The position numbers were made by a program, and so were the translations under genes. A DNA stretch of 64,000 nt from Paulinella micropora (lineage: Eukaryota; Cercozoa; Imbricatea; Euglyphida): NCBI GenBank assembly GCA_009731375.1, contig BJOX01000266.1, positions 336,937-400,936 on the forward strand, read 5' to 3'. Positions 1 to 30,289 of the stretch are shown here, piece after piece (position 1 is the stretch's first letter; the number at the start of each line of letters is the position of its first letter). Under the pieces are notes generated by a model that was not told the origin of the DNA, ran no database searches, and saw nothing but the letters and a program-made list of their open reading frames with translations.

Positions 1-2483
<2,483 letters not shown>

Positions 2484-2489
2484 GCAAGG

Positions 2490-16063
<13,574 letters not shown>

Positions 16064-16234
16064 TTAACCAATTTCCTTTTCTTCTTCCACAGCTGTCAAA
16101 TCTCCGACACCGTTAAGTCCTCCCATCATATTGAGCTTATTTATTTACTATTTTCCGCCTTGGTTTGTCGGTTCAATGACAGTTGACTTTTGTTTCATTT
16201 TCAATGGACTCGCGATTGCTCTCTCTCTCTCTCT

Positions 16235-16291
<57 letters not shown>

Positions 16292-16799
16292 TTTTCTTCC
16301 CCTGTGACTCTGACCGACTTTAATCATGAAGAACGCATGCTTTTTGTAGAGACTTGAAAAGGAAGCATGTAAGAAGGCGAGCATCGGTCTTCACTGTGCC
16401 TCACTGCTTGATTATTTTCCGACATGAGTCTTCACGAGTGAACAGTTTTCATGATACATTGTAAGGCATGCCAAGCTTTCTGGCTAACTCTTCAGTTTTG
16501 CAGCTTTTCAAGTCAGGCAGTGATAGTATATTCCCCTTCTTTCTTTTTTGTTTTTTTTTAAATCCCTTTGAAGGCTTTCTCTTTTGCTTCTTCTTGATCA
16601 AGTTTCCTGATCTACTTTTTGAAAACAGGCTTTTATTAATATTGTCATTTTTTAAAATTAAACTGTTTTGGTTCCCCCCCCCCCCCGGCACACACACCGT
16701 GACACTGAACGACTTTTTTACCATCCGCAGTTGAAGACACTTTGAATCACTAGGGTTTCAAAATACTTACCACTCGAAGGAATGAGTGGAAAGCCGCGT
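16064..16799. other. 3' flank of the sirtuin gene, no gene seen
   Basis: The stop codon is followed by AT-rich DNA, a (CT)n tract near 16,219-16,289 and complex DNA to 16,799. Translations of both strands show no recognisable domain. A T-tract runs into the gap at 16828-17099. Confidence 0.6.
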
Positions 16800-17099
16800 C
16801 GCTTTTTTTTTTTTTTTTTTTTTTTTTNNNNNNNNNNNNNNNNNNNNNNNNNNNNNNNNNNNNNNNNNNNNNNNNNNNNNNNNNNNNNNNNNNNNNNNNN
16901 NNNNNNNNNNNNNNNNNNNNNNNNNNNNNNNNNNNNNNNNNNNNNNNNNNNNNNNNNNNNNNNNNNNNNNNNNNNNNNNNNNNNNNNNNNNNNNNNNNNN
17001 NNNNNNNNNNNNNNNNNNNNNNNNNNNNNNNNNNNNNNNNNNNNNNNNNNNNNNNNNNNNNNNNNNNNNNNNNNNNNNNNNNNNNNNNNNNNNNNNNNN

Positions 17100-17285
17100 A
17101 GAGGTTGCTGGGACTGCGGAATAACCTCGGCTTAGTGCAGTCTTGCCCTCAGGAGCTCCATCGGTGGCCCCGATCATCAGGCGAGAGACTGACACGGGGG
17201 GGTGGAGGACCTCGAACAAGGGTATTGGAGGCTTATGTCCGTTGAGGATATGCCATTAGCTGCATCAGTACGCCTCAGATATAGT
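17100..17285 (+). mobile_element. Short interspersed repeat, family 2, 3' part
   Basis: This segment is essentially identical to 27,413-27,600 and, like it, runs directly into (ATT)n. The 5' part is lost in the gap. Copy number two in the window plus a shared simple-repeat tail suggests a SINE-like element. Coding potential is nil. Confidence 0.75.
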
Positions 17286-18430
<1,145 letters not shown>

Positions 18431-19037
18431 TGCCTTAGCGTCCTCTAAACCGACAGACCTTTATTGGATGCAAGCAGAGGACAATAAACAGGTGTAGTCT
18501 TGTATTGCCCTCCTATTCTCATGTTGGGCTGTAAGGATCCCAACGAACGCAAAGCGAAGACATCTCATTTATAGACATCCCAACTTCGATATACAATTTT
18601 CTTGTCGTTAACGGGGAGTCACCGCAAAAACAGGTCAAAAACAAGAGTCCCTCGGTTGCGATAAAGATTTTTTTTCCAACCTGTCTCGGTACCTGGTACT
18701 TTCATTCCCTTTCTTTTCTTTTCTTTTCCTTTTCTTTTCTTTTCTTTTCTTTGACTTTTCTTTTCTTTTCTTTTTCTTTCTTTTCTTTCTTTTTCTTTTC
18801 TTTTCTTTTTTCTTTTTTCTTTTCTCTTTTCTCTTTTCTTTTCTTTTCTCCAAGTTTCTTCTTTTGTATCTTCTTTCGTCTCTTTGCATTTACCTTTAAT
18901 TTAATGAAGTTACTTTTACAAGTGACCTCTGGTCATCCATACAAATCGTTAGCCCGAAGGCCATTGATTTAACTAAGACGGCGACCCTTATAATATTAAT
19001 ATTAAAAATTATTGAAGTAACGTTCCAATATATTAAA

Positions 19038-19102
<65 letters not shown>
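18431..19102. other. Complex and TTTTC-rich DNA without a recognised gene
   Basis: About 18,431-18,690 and 18,880-19,040 are complex. The middle is (TTTTC)n and the end is (TAA)n. I see no protein domain or RNA gene. Confidence 0.6.
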
Positions 19103-19103
<1 letters not shown>

Positions 19104-19371
19104 GTGCTTCTCTGTCAATGGCTGATGCATTTCTGCACATGCGCCTCCATCGTCTCACCCGTGAGGGGAGTACGAAGAATTGACGATAAGCTCTAATGAC
19201 ACCCCCGCAAGGGCAGTTCCAACACTTCCAGACGGGCCGGTATGTTCAATGAAAATACTGGTCCAGAAATAGACCGGTATGTTCAATGAAAATACTGGTG
19301 GCACCGACGGGAATCGAACTGGCGACAGGGCCCAGATGGTAGAACTTGACCACTGGGCTATCACGGTGTCC
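19103..19371 (-). mobile_element. tRNA-related SINE, family 1, nearly full length
   Basis: Read on the minus strand, the element starts GGACACCGTGATAGCCCAG and contains box A (TAGCCCAGTGG) and box B (GTTCGATTCC) spaced as in a tRNA, with an imperfect acceptor stem ending GGTGCC. A unique body follows, ending GAGAAGCACT before (ATT)n. An internal 37-base piece containing ATACTGG is duplicated at 19,238-19,300. It matches the two partial copies at 26.3-26.6 kb. Polymerase III transcription is inferred from the boxes; a functional tRNA is unlikely. Confidence 0.75.
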
Positions 19372-19422
<51 letters not shown>

Positions 19423-19663
19423 GTAAAAAATAATCGTAATATGGAGAGAGAAAGAGAGGTGGTTGAGATATGGATAAAAGAGCAGGGGTAGAGGAAACGA
19501 TAGAGATCCCAACGACCACTAAGAAACATTAAACGTCGTCAACCGTTTAGGGTTTCTTTCAAAGTCCTGTTATCTACAGCGCTAACAATTAGCTATGCTA
19601 GCTATTGTTATCCCACCAACAATTGGTCATGTGGTATAAGAAATTTCCAGAACATTTGGGGGA

Positions 19664-19719
<56 letters not shown>

Positions 19720-19725
19720 TAAGAC

Positions 19726-22570
19726 TCAAGTCTGCTGTTCGTAAAGCAGATAGTCCATGAGTGCGGCCTTGAACTCAGCTTTTTCCTTGATGATTTGGAG
19801 CGCTTCTGGTAGCCTGCTAAACACAGTCTCTGCAATGCTACTATAGTAGGCACTGTTTGAGTCGCGATATAGGAGTTGTTTTTTTGAGCGTCTTGTGTTG
19901 TGACTATGTACAGCAGTGATTGGTTTGAAGTTGTTATAGTGGAGGGGGAGAAATGTTGTGAAAGTAGGGTAGATGTGTGAATGTGTTTCCATACATACAC
20001 GATATTTATATATATTCGGTATAGTTAGAAGTCTGAGTTTAGCAAATAAGGGTGTGGTGGGTGCTCTCGGTGATGCTAGGATTATGAGACGTATTATCTT
20101 TTTTTGCATGGTGATGAGAGGGTAGATGATGGTGTTTGGGGTGTCGGATCCCCAGATAGATATATTATATGTTAGGAGGGAGTAGACGTGGCTATAGTAT
20201 AGTTGGACGAGAATATGAGTGGGTAGTAGCTGGTTAACATGCCGAAACATTTGCACAAATGGTTGTAGACGGACAGCAATTGTTTGTACATGTTTCCTGA
20301 AAGACAGGTTGCTTTGGACAGTTGTACCCAGTAGTTTGATCTGTTTCTCATGTTCGAGTTTCGTCTCGCCGATCGCCAGCTGCAGCTTTACGTCCTGTCC
20401 AAACTTGTGGAAGATCGTGTATGTTGTCTTAGTAGGGTTAGGTACAAGATTATGTCTATGAAAGTAGCGTACAAGGCTGGTTGTATCGGCTTGTGCATGC
20501 TCTTGTAGTTGCTCTTTGTTAGATGCCGTAATTATGAGTGTGGTATCATCAGCGTATGCAAAGACCGTTCCATGTGTAAGTGATAGGAGGATGCTGTTGA
20601 TATAGAGGATAAAGAGCGTTGTGAAAAGGGTGCTGCCTTGTGGTATACCGTGTGTGATCAGGCGGGGGTATGAGCGGGCGTGTTGGGTGAACACAGTTTG
20701 GAGTCGTCTGGTCAGGTAGGATTTGAAGAAGGCAGTTGTATTATCGCTCAAGTTGAATTCATGTTGTAGTTTGTGAATGAGTTTTGCATGGTCAATGGTA
20801 TCATATGCTTTAGACAGATCGACAAAGAGTGCTAATACGTATTTGCCTGGGCCTTTTTGAGAGTGGATGTGGTTAAGGATTGTTTGAGTACAGATGGTGG
20901 TATTGGAATGCGGGCGGAAAGCATATTGAGTGCGTGAAAGGATATCATATCGGTTCAGGTGGTCCATGAGTTGTCGGTTGATGATTGTATCAAACACTTT
21001 CGCGATAATGGGCAGAAGGGATATAGGTCTATAGTTCTCTGGTAGTGTTCTGTCTTTAGCTTTATAAATTTCTATTACTTTTGTTATTTTTAGTACGTCT
21101 GGGTACTCATTCTTTCTACTGATTTATTGTAAAGTTTGCTTAGGATCGGTGCAATATATGTGCTTAAATCTTGTATTATTGCAGGTTTTATTTTGTTTAT
21201 GTCTTCGGATTTATTTCTATCAATATCTTTAAGTGTTTTAGTTACTTCCTGTGTAGTTATATACTTTAGTCTGAAGATGCGGTGTTGTGTTTGTTTATGC
21301 TCTTTTTGTTCTTCTTTTTGTTCTTTTTCATATTGGGGGATTTGAGCGCTTACCTTAGCTCCTACCGACGTGTAGTGCCTGTTGAGGACGTTCGCGATGT
21401 CTTTCGCATGTGTGTACACCTGTCCATCTACGCAGAGTCTTGTAGGTGATGTTTTAGTAGCTTGCATTTGAGGGATAAGCATTCTTAAAGCATTCATTCT
21501 CTTCTTTGAATCGTGCTTTAGGTCCTCCATTAACTTCGTCATATATTCTTGTTTTGTTCTTTTTATTTCTCTGTTAGTCTTATTTCTGTGTGCTCTATAT
21601 CTGCTTTTGTTATAGTCAGTAGGCTTAACAATCTTTCTTTCGTACAGTTTTCTTTGTTTCCCAATCATTTTTCTACCTTCTTTGTTACACCATGGCTTCC
21701 ATTTTCTTTTTTTAATCAGATTTCTCGTATTTTTCAATTGTATTCTTAATTGTTTTTTGTATTATGTTAAAGTAAGCATTAGGTGTTGTCTTATTAAGTT
21801 CAGTGTCTAGTTTTTGCTCTAATTCTGCCTTTATTTCGTTTAGTATTCTATCCTTTTTGTCTTTATATCTTTTATTACTTCGTCTTTTAGTGTTTTTCTT
21901 GTGTACGATAGGCGTATGGAATACAGCATATATGGGGTGGTGGTCAGTGATCAACACCGGCAGTGTGTCGGCAGTGACATCTGTGCATATAGTTGTGAGG
22001 ATCCTGTCAAGTACCTTTTTGCTATTCCAGTATGGGTCAACTCTCGTGGGTTTGGTTATTGTTGTGTATAGGTTGTTGATAACAAAGAATTCACAGATAG
22101 CATGGGTTGGGCGTAGTAGGTCTATGTTTAGGTCACCAACAATTGTAATGGTGGTGGTGAGGTTGACATAATGGTGTCTATGTAGTTCTGTAGTGCAGGG
22201 AAGAATTCTGGATCACGTGTTTGTGATGATGGTCGTTTGTATATGTGTAGGATGGTGTGTATAGGGTTGTTAAGGAGGTGAGTGCTGTGGATTTGCATTG
22301 TCGTGGTGGATGCTTTTGAAAGTTTGCTGTTGTGGATTGTGACGTTCGTGCTGTTTTTATAGTAGACAGATACACCGGGTGTATGGTGTGATATGTATGT
22401 TGGGATTGGAAATGATGTATGGTTTGTGTCTGGGTGGAGTTTGGTTTCTGTCAGTGATATGATGTCAGGTATGATTGGTATCTTATGCATGTGTCTTAAC
22501 AGAATTTCATGATTGTTGATCAAACCTCTTATGTTTGTGTGATATATAGAAAAAGATTTAGTAGCTTTAG
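19726..22570 (-). pseudogene. LINE ORF2: AP endonuclease and reverse transcriptase, frameshifted
   Basis: It would nick target DNA and reverse-transcribe the element RNA. The endonuclease part begins IYHTNIRGLINNHEILL and shows LTETKL, GDLNID and the C-terminal ITDHHP signature. The reverse transcriptase shows FVDLSKAYDTIDH (A), HGIPQGSTL (B), the catalytic FAYADDT (C) and NPTKT (D). The frame changes near 22,130, 21,720 and 21,040, so no single protein can be made. The last segment (423 residues) is open. Clade assignment beyond L1/Jockey-like needs a tree. Confidence 0.88.
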
Positions 22571-22587
22571 GGAGAAGGGGTGTGAGG

Positions 22588-23699
22588 TTAGGATGTACTA
22601 TTCAGTCCGGTGGGGCATCGGTTCGCTTCGATTCGGAACTTATGAGCTCTTTGCGACTGCCTCAGCGGCAGCAGGCTGTGAACTTGAGCTGGAGGATTGG
22701 GAGGCCTTGGATCTGTGGGTTTGATCTGGAGAGGAGGATGAGTTTTCTTCCCGGGACTTCTCGAATCTTCGTTGAGGAATTCGTATTGCGTGAATTTCTT
22801 TATTTTGTACACCTTACCAGTCGCTTTGGCACGTACACAAACATCTCCATTGAATGTCCAGCATCCGGAAACGAAGTTACGATTGTTTCTTGCAAGTTCA
22901 CGGGTCATTGCAAACAGCTGTTTTGTTGCAGGTGTCAAGCTCTCGTTTATGAAGATGCCATATGTCTTGTCGCCTTTGTATTCAGACAGGTGTGGGGCAC
23001 ATGTGAGGTGTCTTCGTGTTTGGCAGATGTTTCTCTTTCGTATTTCACGAACTCGTTCTTCATTTTGTTAGTCTTGAATTGAACTCTGATCACGGGCCAT
23101 AATGGTTTACCGTTCTTTGCAATGCGTGCTTTGTATTGCGTGTTCTTATTGATCAGTCTTCTGCAAGTGAAGTCATCGTCCTTGAATTCGATGTTCTTCT
23201 TCAATAAAGCTGTCACAATCGCTTTCGTCTGTTTACTACTTTCATTTTTGTGGTACGGTATGCCGGTAATGATTGCAGTATCGAGAGATTCGTTTTGTTG
23301 GGATATTTCTTCCGGTTTTCATACTTACGTTGTGGGAAGTCGTCTTCGAAATTGCTACCTGGTGGGATTTCTAGTGGTGTTTTCCACTGTCCTTGTGCAT
23401 GGGATGGTTTGTCAGTAGCATTGCGTGCACTGGATGATGAAGATGAGTTGGTTGCAGTGCTGGGTTTGTGGCTTGGGTTGACGGAGTTTGAGCCGGAAAA
23501 TGGGTCGTACGGTTTTTTTTGCGTTTTTCTCACGTTCTTGCTCTAGTTGTTGTTTGACACTTGTCAGTTCACCTTTCACTGTTCTGAGCTCTGCTCGCAT
23601 CTCTTGCATTTGTTTCAGTAGCTCTTGGATGAGAGTGTTGGTGGGTGTTTCTTCGACGGCAATGGCAGTTACGACTGTGTCGTCATTGTTGTCAGTCAT
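22588..23699 (-). pseudogene. LINE ORF1: coiled-coil and RNA-binding protein, frameshifted
   Basis: Nucleic-acid-binding partner of ORF2. The N-terminus (MTDNNDDTVV) leads into a coiled coil rich in E, K and L. A linker rich in serine and asparagine follows. The next part (TALLKKNIEFKDDDFTCRR, then VIRVQFKTNKMKNEF) resembles the RRM-like domain of L1-type ORF1 proteins. Four frame segments overlap end to end, so at least three indels separate this from an intact gene. Confidence 0.7.
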
Positions 23700-23765
23700 T
23701 TTGTCATTTTTGGGTTCGTTTTTTCAGCAGTGTCATGTTTGGCAATTTTCTGATGTGGTCTGGAG

Positions 23766-24141
23766 GGAGATATGACCTCAGAGTTGGTTTGCTTGTTTGG
23801 TGTTAGTCTTGCATGTCGCTTGCTCGCACTCGTCGCTTGCATACTAGGCCGGCCCACTTCTTTTGTCTCTTCTTTTGTCTCTTCTTTTGTCTCTTCTTCT
23901 GGTCCTTTCCGTTCTCTTTTCTCTTCTCTTTTCTTTTCTCTTTCCTCTTCTCCTTTCTTTTCTCTTCTCCATTCGTTTCTCTTCTCCTTTTCTTTCTCTT
24001 TTCTTCTATTTTCTTCTCTGTTTTCTTTTCTTTTTCTTTTCTTTCTCTTTTATTTTCTATTCTTTTCTCTTTTCTTTTCTCTCCTTTTCTTTTTTCCTTT
24101 TTCTCTTCACTTTTCTTCTCGTCAAACCTCTCTCTCTCTCA

Positions 24142-24238
<97 letters not shown>

Positions 24239-24513
24239 AAAATTTTNNNNNNNNNNCTTTTTCTTTTTTCTTTTTTTTTCTTTTTGCTTCTCGGTTACTA
24301 GTGGAAAATCTATGTTGAAGATAACATCACTTCTCTTCTACACATATTTTCCCCGATCCTTCTCTTTTTCTCTCTTTTCGTTAAGTTATTAACAATAAAA
24401 CTTTCTTAATAATTCAATAAGTTTTATTAATACTTGAATTAGTTTTATTAATATTATAATTGAATTAGTTTTATTTAATACTATTGATATAAATTTTTAT
24501 TAATAACTTGTAG
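23766..24513. other. T-rich spacer, no gene seen
   Basis: CTTTT-rich DNA, a poly-T tract of about 95 bases ending in a gap (24,247-24,256) and AT-rich DNA. A GTCTCTTCTTTT unit repeats near 23,870. TTTTATTAAT-type units recur near 24,400-24,500. Confidence 0.7.
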
Positions 24514-25869
24514 GTGAGCTTTTAGCTTACCTGGAGCAACTTGAACAAAATGGATGGACATCCCCGGAAACCGGCCGGCATTATAAGGTTAAACTTTTTG
24601 TGACCGGTGACATGAAGTGGCTGCTTTCATGCACCTGGCATAAAGCAGCCTCTTCAGATAACTCTTGTTTTTTGTGCACATGCCATTCAGACGATAGAGC
24701 AGATTTAGAGGTAGAGTGGGGTGTGACTAGAAAGAGCACTGATGATGCATCACAACCCGGAAAAAAACGGCATGCACAGTCACTTTTTCATTTCATCCCG
24801 CTTGAAAGACACATACCAGACTTGCTGCACATGATGCTGCGTGTGTGCGGCCGGATGACTGACTATATTATACGAGAGATTTTAACAGGAAAGCCTCGCC
24901 GGTGTCCCTTGGAGTTTGGACATTCCGCTTGATTCACCGTACGCGTCCCTTGACTCAAGACTCGCGCACTTCAAAGATCAACTTGCAGGTAAAAACCGGG
25001 CGGGAAAGGTAATTTCCGGTTTCAAATGTCGGTATAATGACGAAAAAAAAGATCATGAATGGACTGGACTTGATCGCGGTGTCGTTTTATGTCGGAAGTT
25101 TACGATGACAATTTGAATCTAGAAAATATTTTCTGCCCGGGCCGCTGGAAAAATATTAAGACTTTTTGCGCGGGCTGGTGGAATCAATTTCGCAAAATCA
25201 ACAATCCGCACATTTTCACTGACACGGAAGCGGATTTGTGGCAGAAACAAACTCGGACTTTGTTTCTTGAACTAACCTCTATGAAATACCAAGGCCCCGC
25301 TCATCCTTTGATCGAGGATGGGACTTGGTATCTGAAGGTACCTGGTAGAGGCGGTGAACCAAACGATATCGTTTACTGGCGGGGGGGGGGGGNNNNNNNN
25401 NNGGAAGGAGCCTGTGAGGAGGGGTGAGAATGGGCCCGTTATGCGCCGGAAGGATGTATATCCTTACGGTACTTTCGATCCGGATTTCATTACTCCATGC
25501 GTGCATCTTACCGTTAATCAAATCACTTTTTTTTTTAAGCTTCACGGAACTTACTGGTTTTCTTGTCAGTCGCTGGAGCTAGTAAACAACATGCATTCAC
25601 AGCTTTTTTTCAAGCGTAACACTCGTCGCGATACGTGGATGTTAGAGCTTTTACAGGCTAACTATCGTGTCAAAGAGCTCCAGTTCCGGGGGTACAAGAA
25701 AAAAGACTACAAGTTCCGTTGCTCAATTTGCGCTAAGTACTATGTGTACAAAATATCTTTTCAGAAACATGAAGAAGAGTGCCGCGCTGAAGCTGAAGTT
25801 GATTTAGACCTTGTCATCGGTCTCAGCAAGGAGAGGATGTGGGCGGATGAGGAATTTTTTGATTATTAA
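24514..25869 (+). pseudogene. Transposase-like gene fragment with C-terminal zinc finger, frameshifted
   Basis: After a plausible splice acceptor (ACTTGTAG) the reading frame gives VTGDMKWLLSC, cysteine pairs, then LERHIPDLLHMMLRVCGRM. The pattern of an acidic GDxK strand, cysteines and a DLLH(M)xLR helix recalls poorly described RNase H-fold transposase families; this is a resemblance, not an assignment. Frames change near 24,910 and 25,085, and a gap lies at 25,393-25,402. The last open part (to a TAA at 25,867) contains a CxxC...H...C finger, CSICAKYYVYKISFQKHEEEC-like in spacing. It is a single-copy sequence here. Confidence 0.45.
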
Positions 25870-26326
<457 letters not shown>

Positions 26327-26392
26327 CCCCCAACGGGTGAGACGATGGAGGCGCATGTGCAGAAATGCATCAGCCATTGACAGAGAAGCACT
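26327..26392 (+). mobile_element. SINE family 1, 3' end only
   Basis: It matches the last 65 bases of the 19.1-19.4 kb SINE, from ACGGGTGAGACGATGGAGG to GAGAAGCACT, then (ATT)n. The 5' part would lie in the preceding gap. Confidence 0.8.
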
Positions 26393-26431
26393 ATTATTAT
26401 TATTATTATTGTTATTATTATTATTATTAAT

Positions 26432-26585
26432 GGACACCGTGATAGCCCAGTGGTCAAGTTCTACCATCTGGGCCCTGTCGCCAGTTCGATTCCCGTCGGT
26501 GCCACCAGTATTTTCATTGAACATACCGGTCCGTCTGGAAGTGTTGGAACTGCCCATGCGGGGGTGTCATTAGAGCCAAGGAAGA

Positions 26586-26588
<3 letters not shown>
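26432..26588 (+). mobile_element. SINE family 1, 5' tRNA-like part
   Basis: It starts GGACACCGTGATAGCCCAG inside the (ATT)n tail of the previous copy, with box A and box B intact. It matches the 19.1-19.4 kb copy up to GGGTGTCATTAGAG, then diverges and ends in (ATT)n, so it is either truncated or a second subfamily. Confidence 0.8.
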
Positions 26589-26631
<43 letters not shown>

Positions 26632-26633
26632 TA

Positions 26634-26804
26634 GGGAGTTCATAGGCCATTGGTCCTTTCAATGGGCTGATTGGTATAAAGCTCCTAGAGTAATGTTCTA
26701 TGCCGTCACTTCCTTTATTCCACCGATTGGTGTGGAGACTTTCCTTATGGAATGGAGGACTGGATGCACATGGCCTTTTGGCTCAGCAATTGGCAGGAGA
26801 TACA
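26634..26804 (+). mobile_element. Short interspersed repeat, family 3
   Basis: A 170-base unit starting AGGGAGTTCATAGGCCATTGG and ending GGCAGGAGATACA before a gap and (TAC)n. The same unit is present in inverted orientation at 27,955-28,127. No box A/B and no long reading frame with a known domain. Confidence 0.8.
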
Positions 26805-26901
26805 NNNNNNNNNNNNNNNNNNNNNNNNNNNNNNNNNNNNNNNNNNNNNNNNNNNNNNNNNNNNNNNNNNNNNNNNNNNNNNNNNNNNNNNNNNNNNNNN
26901 N

Positions 26902-26921
26902 TACTACTACTACTACTACTA

Positions 26922-27015
<94 letters not shown>

Positions 27016-27023
27016 TACTACTA

Positions 27024-27115
<92 letters not shown>

Positions 27116-27116
27116 T
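26902..27116. repeat. (TAC)n and (ATT)n arrays
   Basis: Alternating TAC and ATT blocks following a gap (26,805-26,901). Confidence 0.95.
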
Positions 27117-27174
27117 TTGAGTGTTGACTGTGACATATTTGAGGGAAATCCCGATGAAAAAACCTAGTCACACT

Positions 27175-27600
27175 TGCTAAACAGAGTTCCAGCCCAATGG
27201 CCTCAAGGCGTTAAACTGTGACGCCAACTCATAACCCTTTGGTGGTAGATGCTGGGGAGGAGGGTCGTTGCGCGCGTAAAAGATCTTAAACTCCGCATAT
27301 GCTGGTTGATAGCCCAGGACCCAGCAGACACCAGATTGTTATGGGTGGGGTTTCGAGGCAGCTCTAGCAACCGCGCTTGGTGTATGCACTTGCACATTCG
27401 GTGACGTCTTGCAAGAGGTTGCTGGGACTGCGGAATAACCTCGGCTTAGTGCAGTCTTGCCCTCAGGAGCTCCATCGGTGGCCCCGATCATCAGGCGAGA
27501 GACTGACACGGGGGGGTGGAGGACCTCGAACAAGGGTATTGGAGGCTTATGTCCGTTGAGGATATGCCATTAGCTGCATCAGTACGCCTCAGATATAGTA
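27175..27600 (+). mobile_element. Short interspersed repeat, family 2, longer copy
   Basis: The 3' 190 bases equal the partial copy at 17,100-17,285, including AGAGGTTGCTGGGACTGCGG and GCCTCAGATATAGTATT. It also runs into (ATT)n. The 5' boundary near AAACAGAGTTCCAGCCC is a guess because the other copy is cut by a gap. Confidence 0.7.
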
Positions 27601-27623
27601 TTATTATTATTATATTATTATAA

Positions 27624-27673
<50 letters not shown>

Positions 27674-27809
27674 AACCGGCTTACGTACATTAATATTGTA
27701 ATTAATCAGTAGTAATAAAATATTTTATTAATACTAAGGCACTGAAATATCTCTGAGATTTAATATTTTGTTTTGCAGTTGATGGTGAAATTTCTTTGAT
27801 GTCCACACC

Positions 27810-28127
<318 letters not shown>

Positions 28128-28151
28128 TAATAATAATAATAATAACAATAA

Positions 28152-28227
<76 letters not shown>

Positions 28228-28499
28228 TTTAAAAAAAATAAAAAAATAAAAAAAAAAAAACATCTCTCAAGGGGAAGCAGGCAGCGCTGCTGCTCGCCTC
28301 GCCAAGGTGCCGCCGCGATGCGGGATCCGCTGCGAACGGCAGAGGCTGGGGCAGCAGAGGGCGGCGGCGCAACAGACACGACTTGGACAGGAGGGGGGGG
28401 GCGCGCGGCCACAGCGGCGCGACGACGATTGCGGGCCTATGCACCTGACCACTCTATCCCACTAGCACTATACTCCCGCGCCATATTTTTCCATTCCTT

Positions 28500-29180
28500 G
28501 CTTTTTTTTTGGCTTCCCTAGACAGGGGGCGCCCGCGACGCTTGGCGGCAACAGTAGGGTGGGCAAGTTGCCACTCATGCCGACAACCCGAGCAGAGATG
28601 GGCACACGTGGCTAGTGGGGAGGGTGCAGGCGGGGCGGGCGGGGCTGCAGGCTCAACCTGTGTGTGTACGTTGATATGTATGTATGCATGCATGTATGTA
28701 TGTACGAATGCATGGATGACCTGCTGGGGCGCCTCGTCTTCGTCGGTGTCGCCCGCCACATCGATCTGCAGATCCATGTGGTGGTCGAGCACTATGCGGG
28801 GCGTCCAGGGATCCTCATCCTCCCCCTCCCCCTCCCCCTCCCCCTCCCTCTTTTCCTCCGCCCCCTTTTCCTTGCTACGTCTATCCATGCCTTCATTTTT
28901 TTTTCTCACTCTCTACCTCCTCGTCGTACACATTGAACATGATGCCTGGCGGCGGCTCAAGCACAACCCCCCCCCCCCCCCCCCCACCCCCCCCCCCCNN
29001 NNNNNNNNATCATACGGCTCGTTGGAGCGCATGTACGAATTATGGAAAGGATTACGCCAATCCGTGCCGCCGTCCATGTTGAGCATGAACCAGCCCTTCT
29101 CCGAGGGCAGGCGCAGCACGATGCGCCACCAGGGCCCCTCTGTCCCCTGCTCTTGTTCGTCCTACAAGGGGGGGGATTGT

Positions 29181-29242
<62 letters not shown>

Positions 29243-30275
29243 AGAGAGAGAGAAGGAGGTGACCCAAAAAAAGATAACCACCTTGTGGTACCCCGGCCTA
29301 AACCGGGGTACGTTGATGACGGAGTGTTGACGGGCCAGCACCCGCCAGTGACGCACCCAACGGAAAGTCGCCACCAAGTAGAACTTCTGGGGTTGCTCCT
29401 AAAAGAAGAAGAAGAAGAAGAAGAAGAAGAAGAAGAAGAAGAAGAAGAAGAAGAAGAAGAAGAAGAAGAAGAAGAAGAAGAAGAAGAAGAAGAAGAACGA
29501 AAAAAAAACAAACAAAAAAAAAGAAGGGGGGGGGGGGCACATCCTCGGGCTCTGCACGTTTTTCTTTTTTTGACAACGTGATCTTTGTCCTTCAGGATTG
29601 TCGCAACCCTCCTCAATTCTGACTTGTAAGCAGTCAGGACGCTCACGTCCATATCCACACTTGGTGGCTGCCCGGTGATGGCAGAAGCGATGTTATGTAA
29701 GTCGGGGAACCCCACCACCAAAACACCCCGGAACGGCAGTGACGGGTCGTCACTGACCGTGTCGTAGACGATGTTAACGCCCGTGCCCTCAAAGAGGGCA
29801 CGGACGGTACTGGGGGGGTGTTCAAAGTCCGACATCACTTTGAAATCAAGGTTGCTTTTTGCACCCCGCCTAAGAGTAATGGCAGATAGGACTTGCTGTC
29901 CTAAGGCACGACGTGCCAGGGCTACCGGGGTTTGCCGGGGGAGCAAAAACAAGTCTTGGTAGCTATTGAATTTTGTTTTTGGCCTAATGCCAGGTCTGGG
30001 GGGGGGCTGCTGCCACGTTGTGCAGCGAGACCTCCCTACGTTCGGTGCGGAGGGGGGGGGCGGGACCCCCCCACCCCAACGTGCTGGGGCCAGGCAGCAT
30101 AAATGACGCGGCGCAAGGTAACTGCGTATTCCTCCCCAGGAACCGCAGCAGGCCTCCCCACATTCCACCCCTCGACCAAGTCAGTGAGCTGACGCTGTGA
30201 CATGAGGTCGGCGAAGTGGGGAGGGCCAAAGACGGGGTCGTTCACCAAAGGAAGCGCAGCCTGCATGTAGACACC
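28500..30275 (-). CDS. Multi-exon host gene of unknown function with AT-hook-like tail
   Basis: Protein-like exons run leftward. One follows a T-rich acceptor at 30,276 and reads GVYMQAALPLVNDPVFGPPH. The next (about 29,983-29,560) contains SDFEHPPSTVRALFEGTGVN. A third (29,403-29,277) contains FYLVATFRWVRHWRVLARQ, and a fourth (29,163-29,009) contains WWRIVLRLPSEKGWFMLNMD. Acidic sequence with RIVLDHHMDLQIDVAGD follows, then an AT-hook-like RRGRPLS and a stop near 28,500. A gap at 28,999-29,008 interrupts it. I do not recognise the family. GC content is higher than in the neighbouring element. The 5' exons should lie to the right, which would place the Polinton inside an intron of this gene. 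Confidence 0.5.
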
Positions 30276-30289
30276 CTGAAAAAAAAAAT

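Larger units (their letters stand above)
19717..23765 (-). mobile_element. Non-LTR retrotransposon (LINE, L1/Jockey-like), decayed
   Basis: An ORF1-like region and an ORF2-like endonuclease plus reverse transcriptase lie in the usual order. Both are broken by several frameshifts. The 3' end is notable: about nine bases after the ORF2 stop the element passes into a (CT)n tract with no real 3' UTR. The 5' boundary is uncertain, near the TTTTTTCAGCAG region just beyond the ORF1 start. Confidence 0.85.

Noticed and set aside
26432-26510. A functional tRNA gene
   Set aside because: Box A and box B are present, but the anticodon arm is poor and the acceptor stem is mismatched. The unit is repeated with an attached body and ATT tail, so a SINE fits better.
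28267-28452. Separate small gene at the end of the unknown host gene
   Set aside because: GC-rich frames are open in several phases and none is preferred; it is probably the 3' part of the same gene or its UTR.
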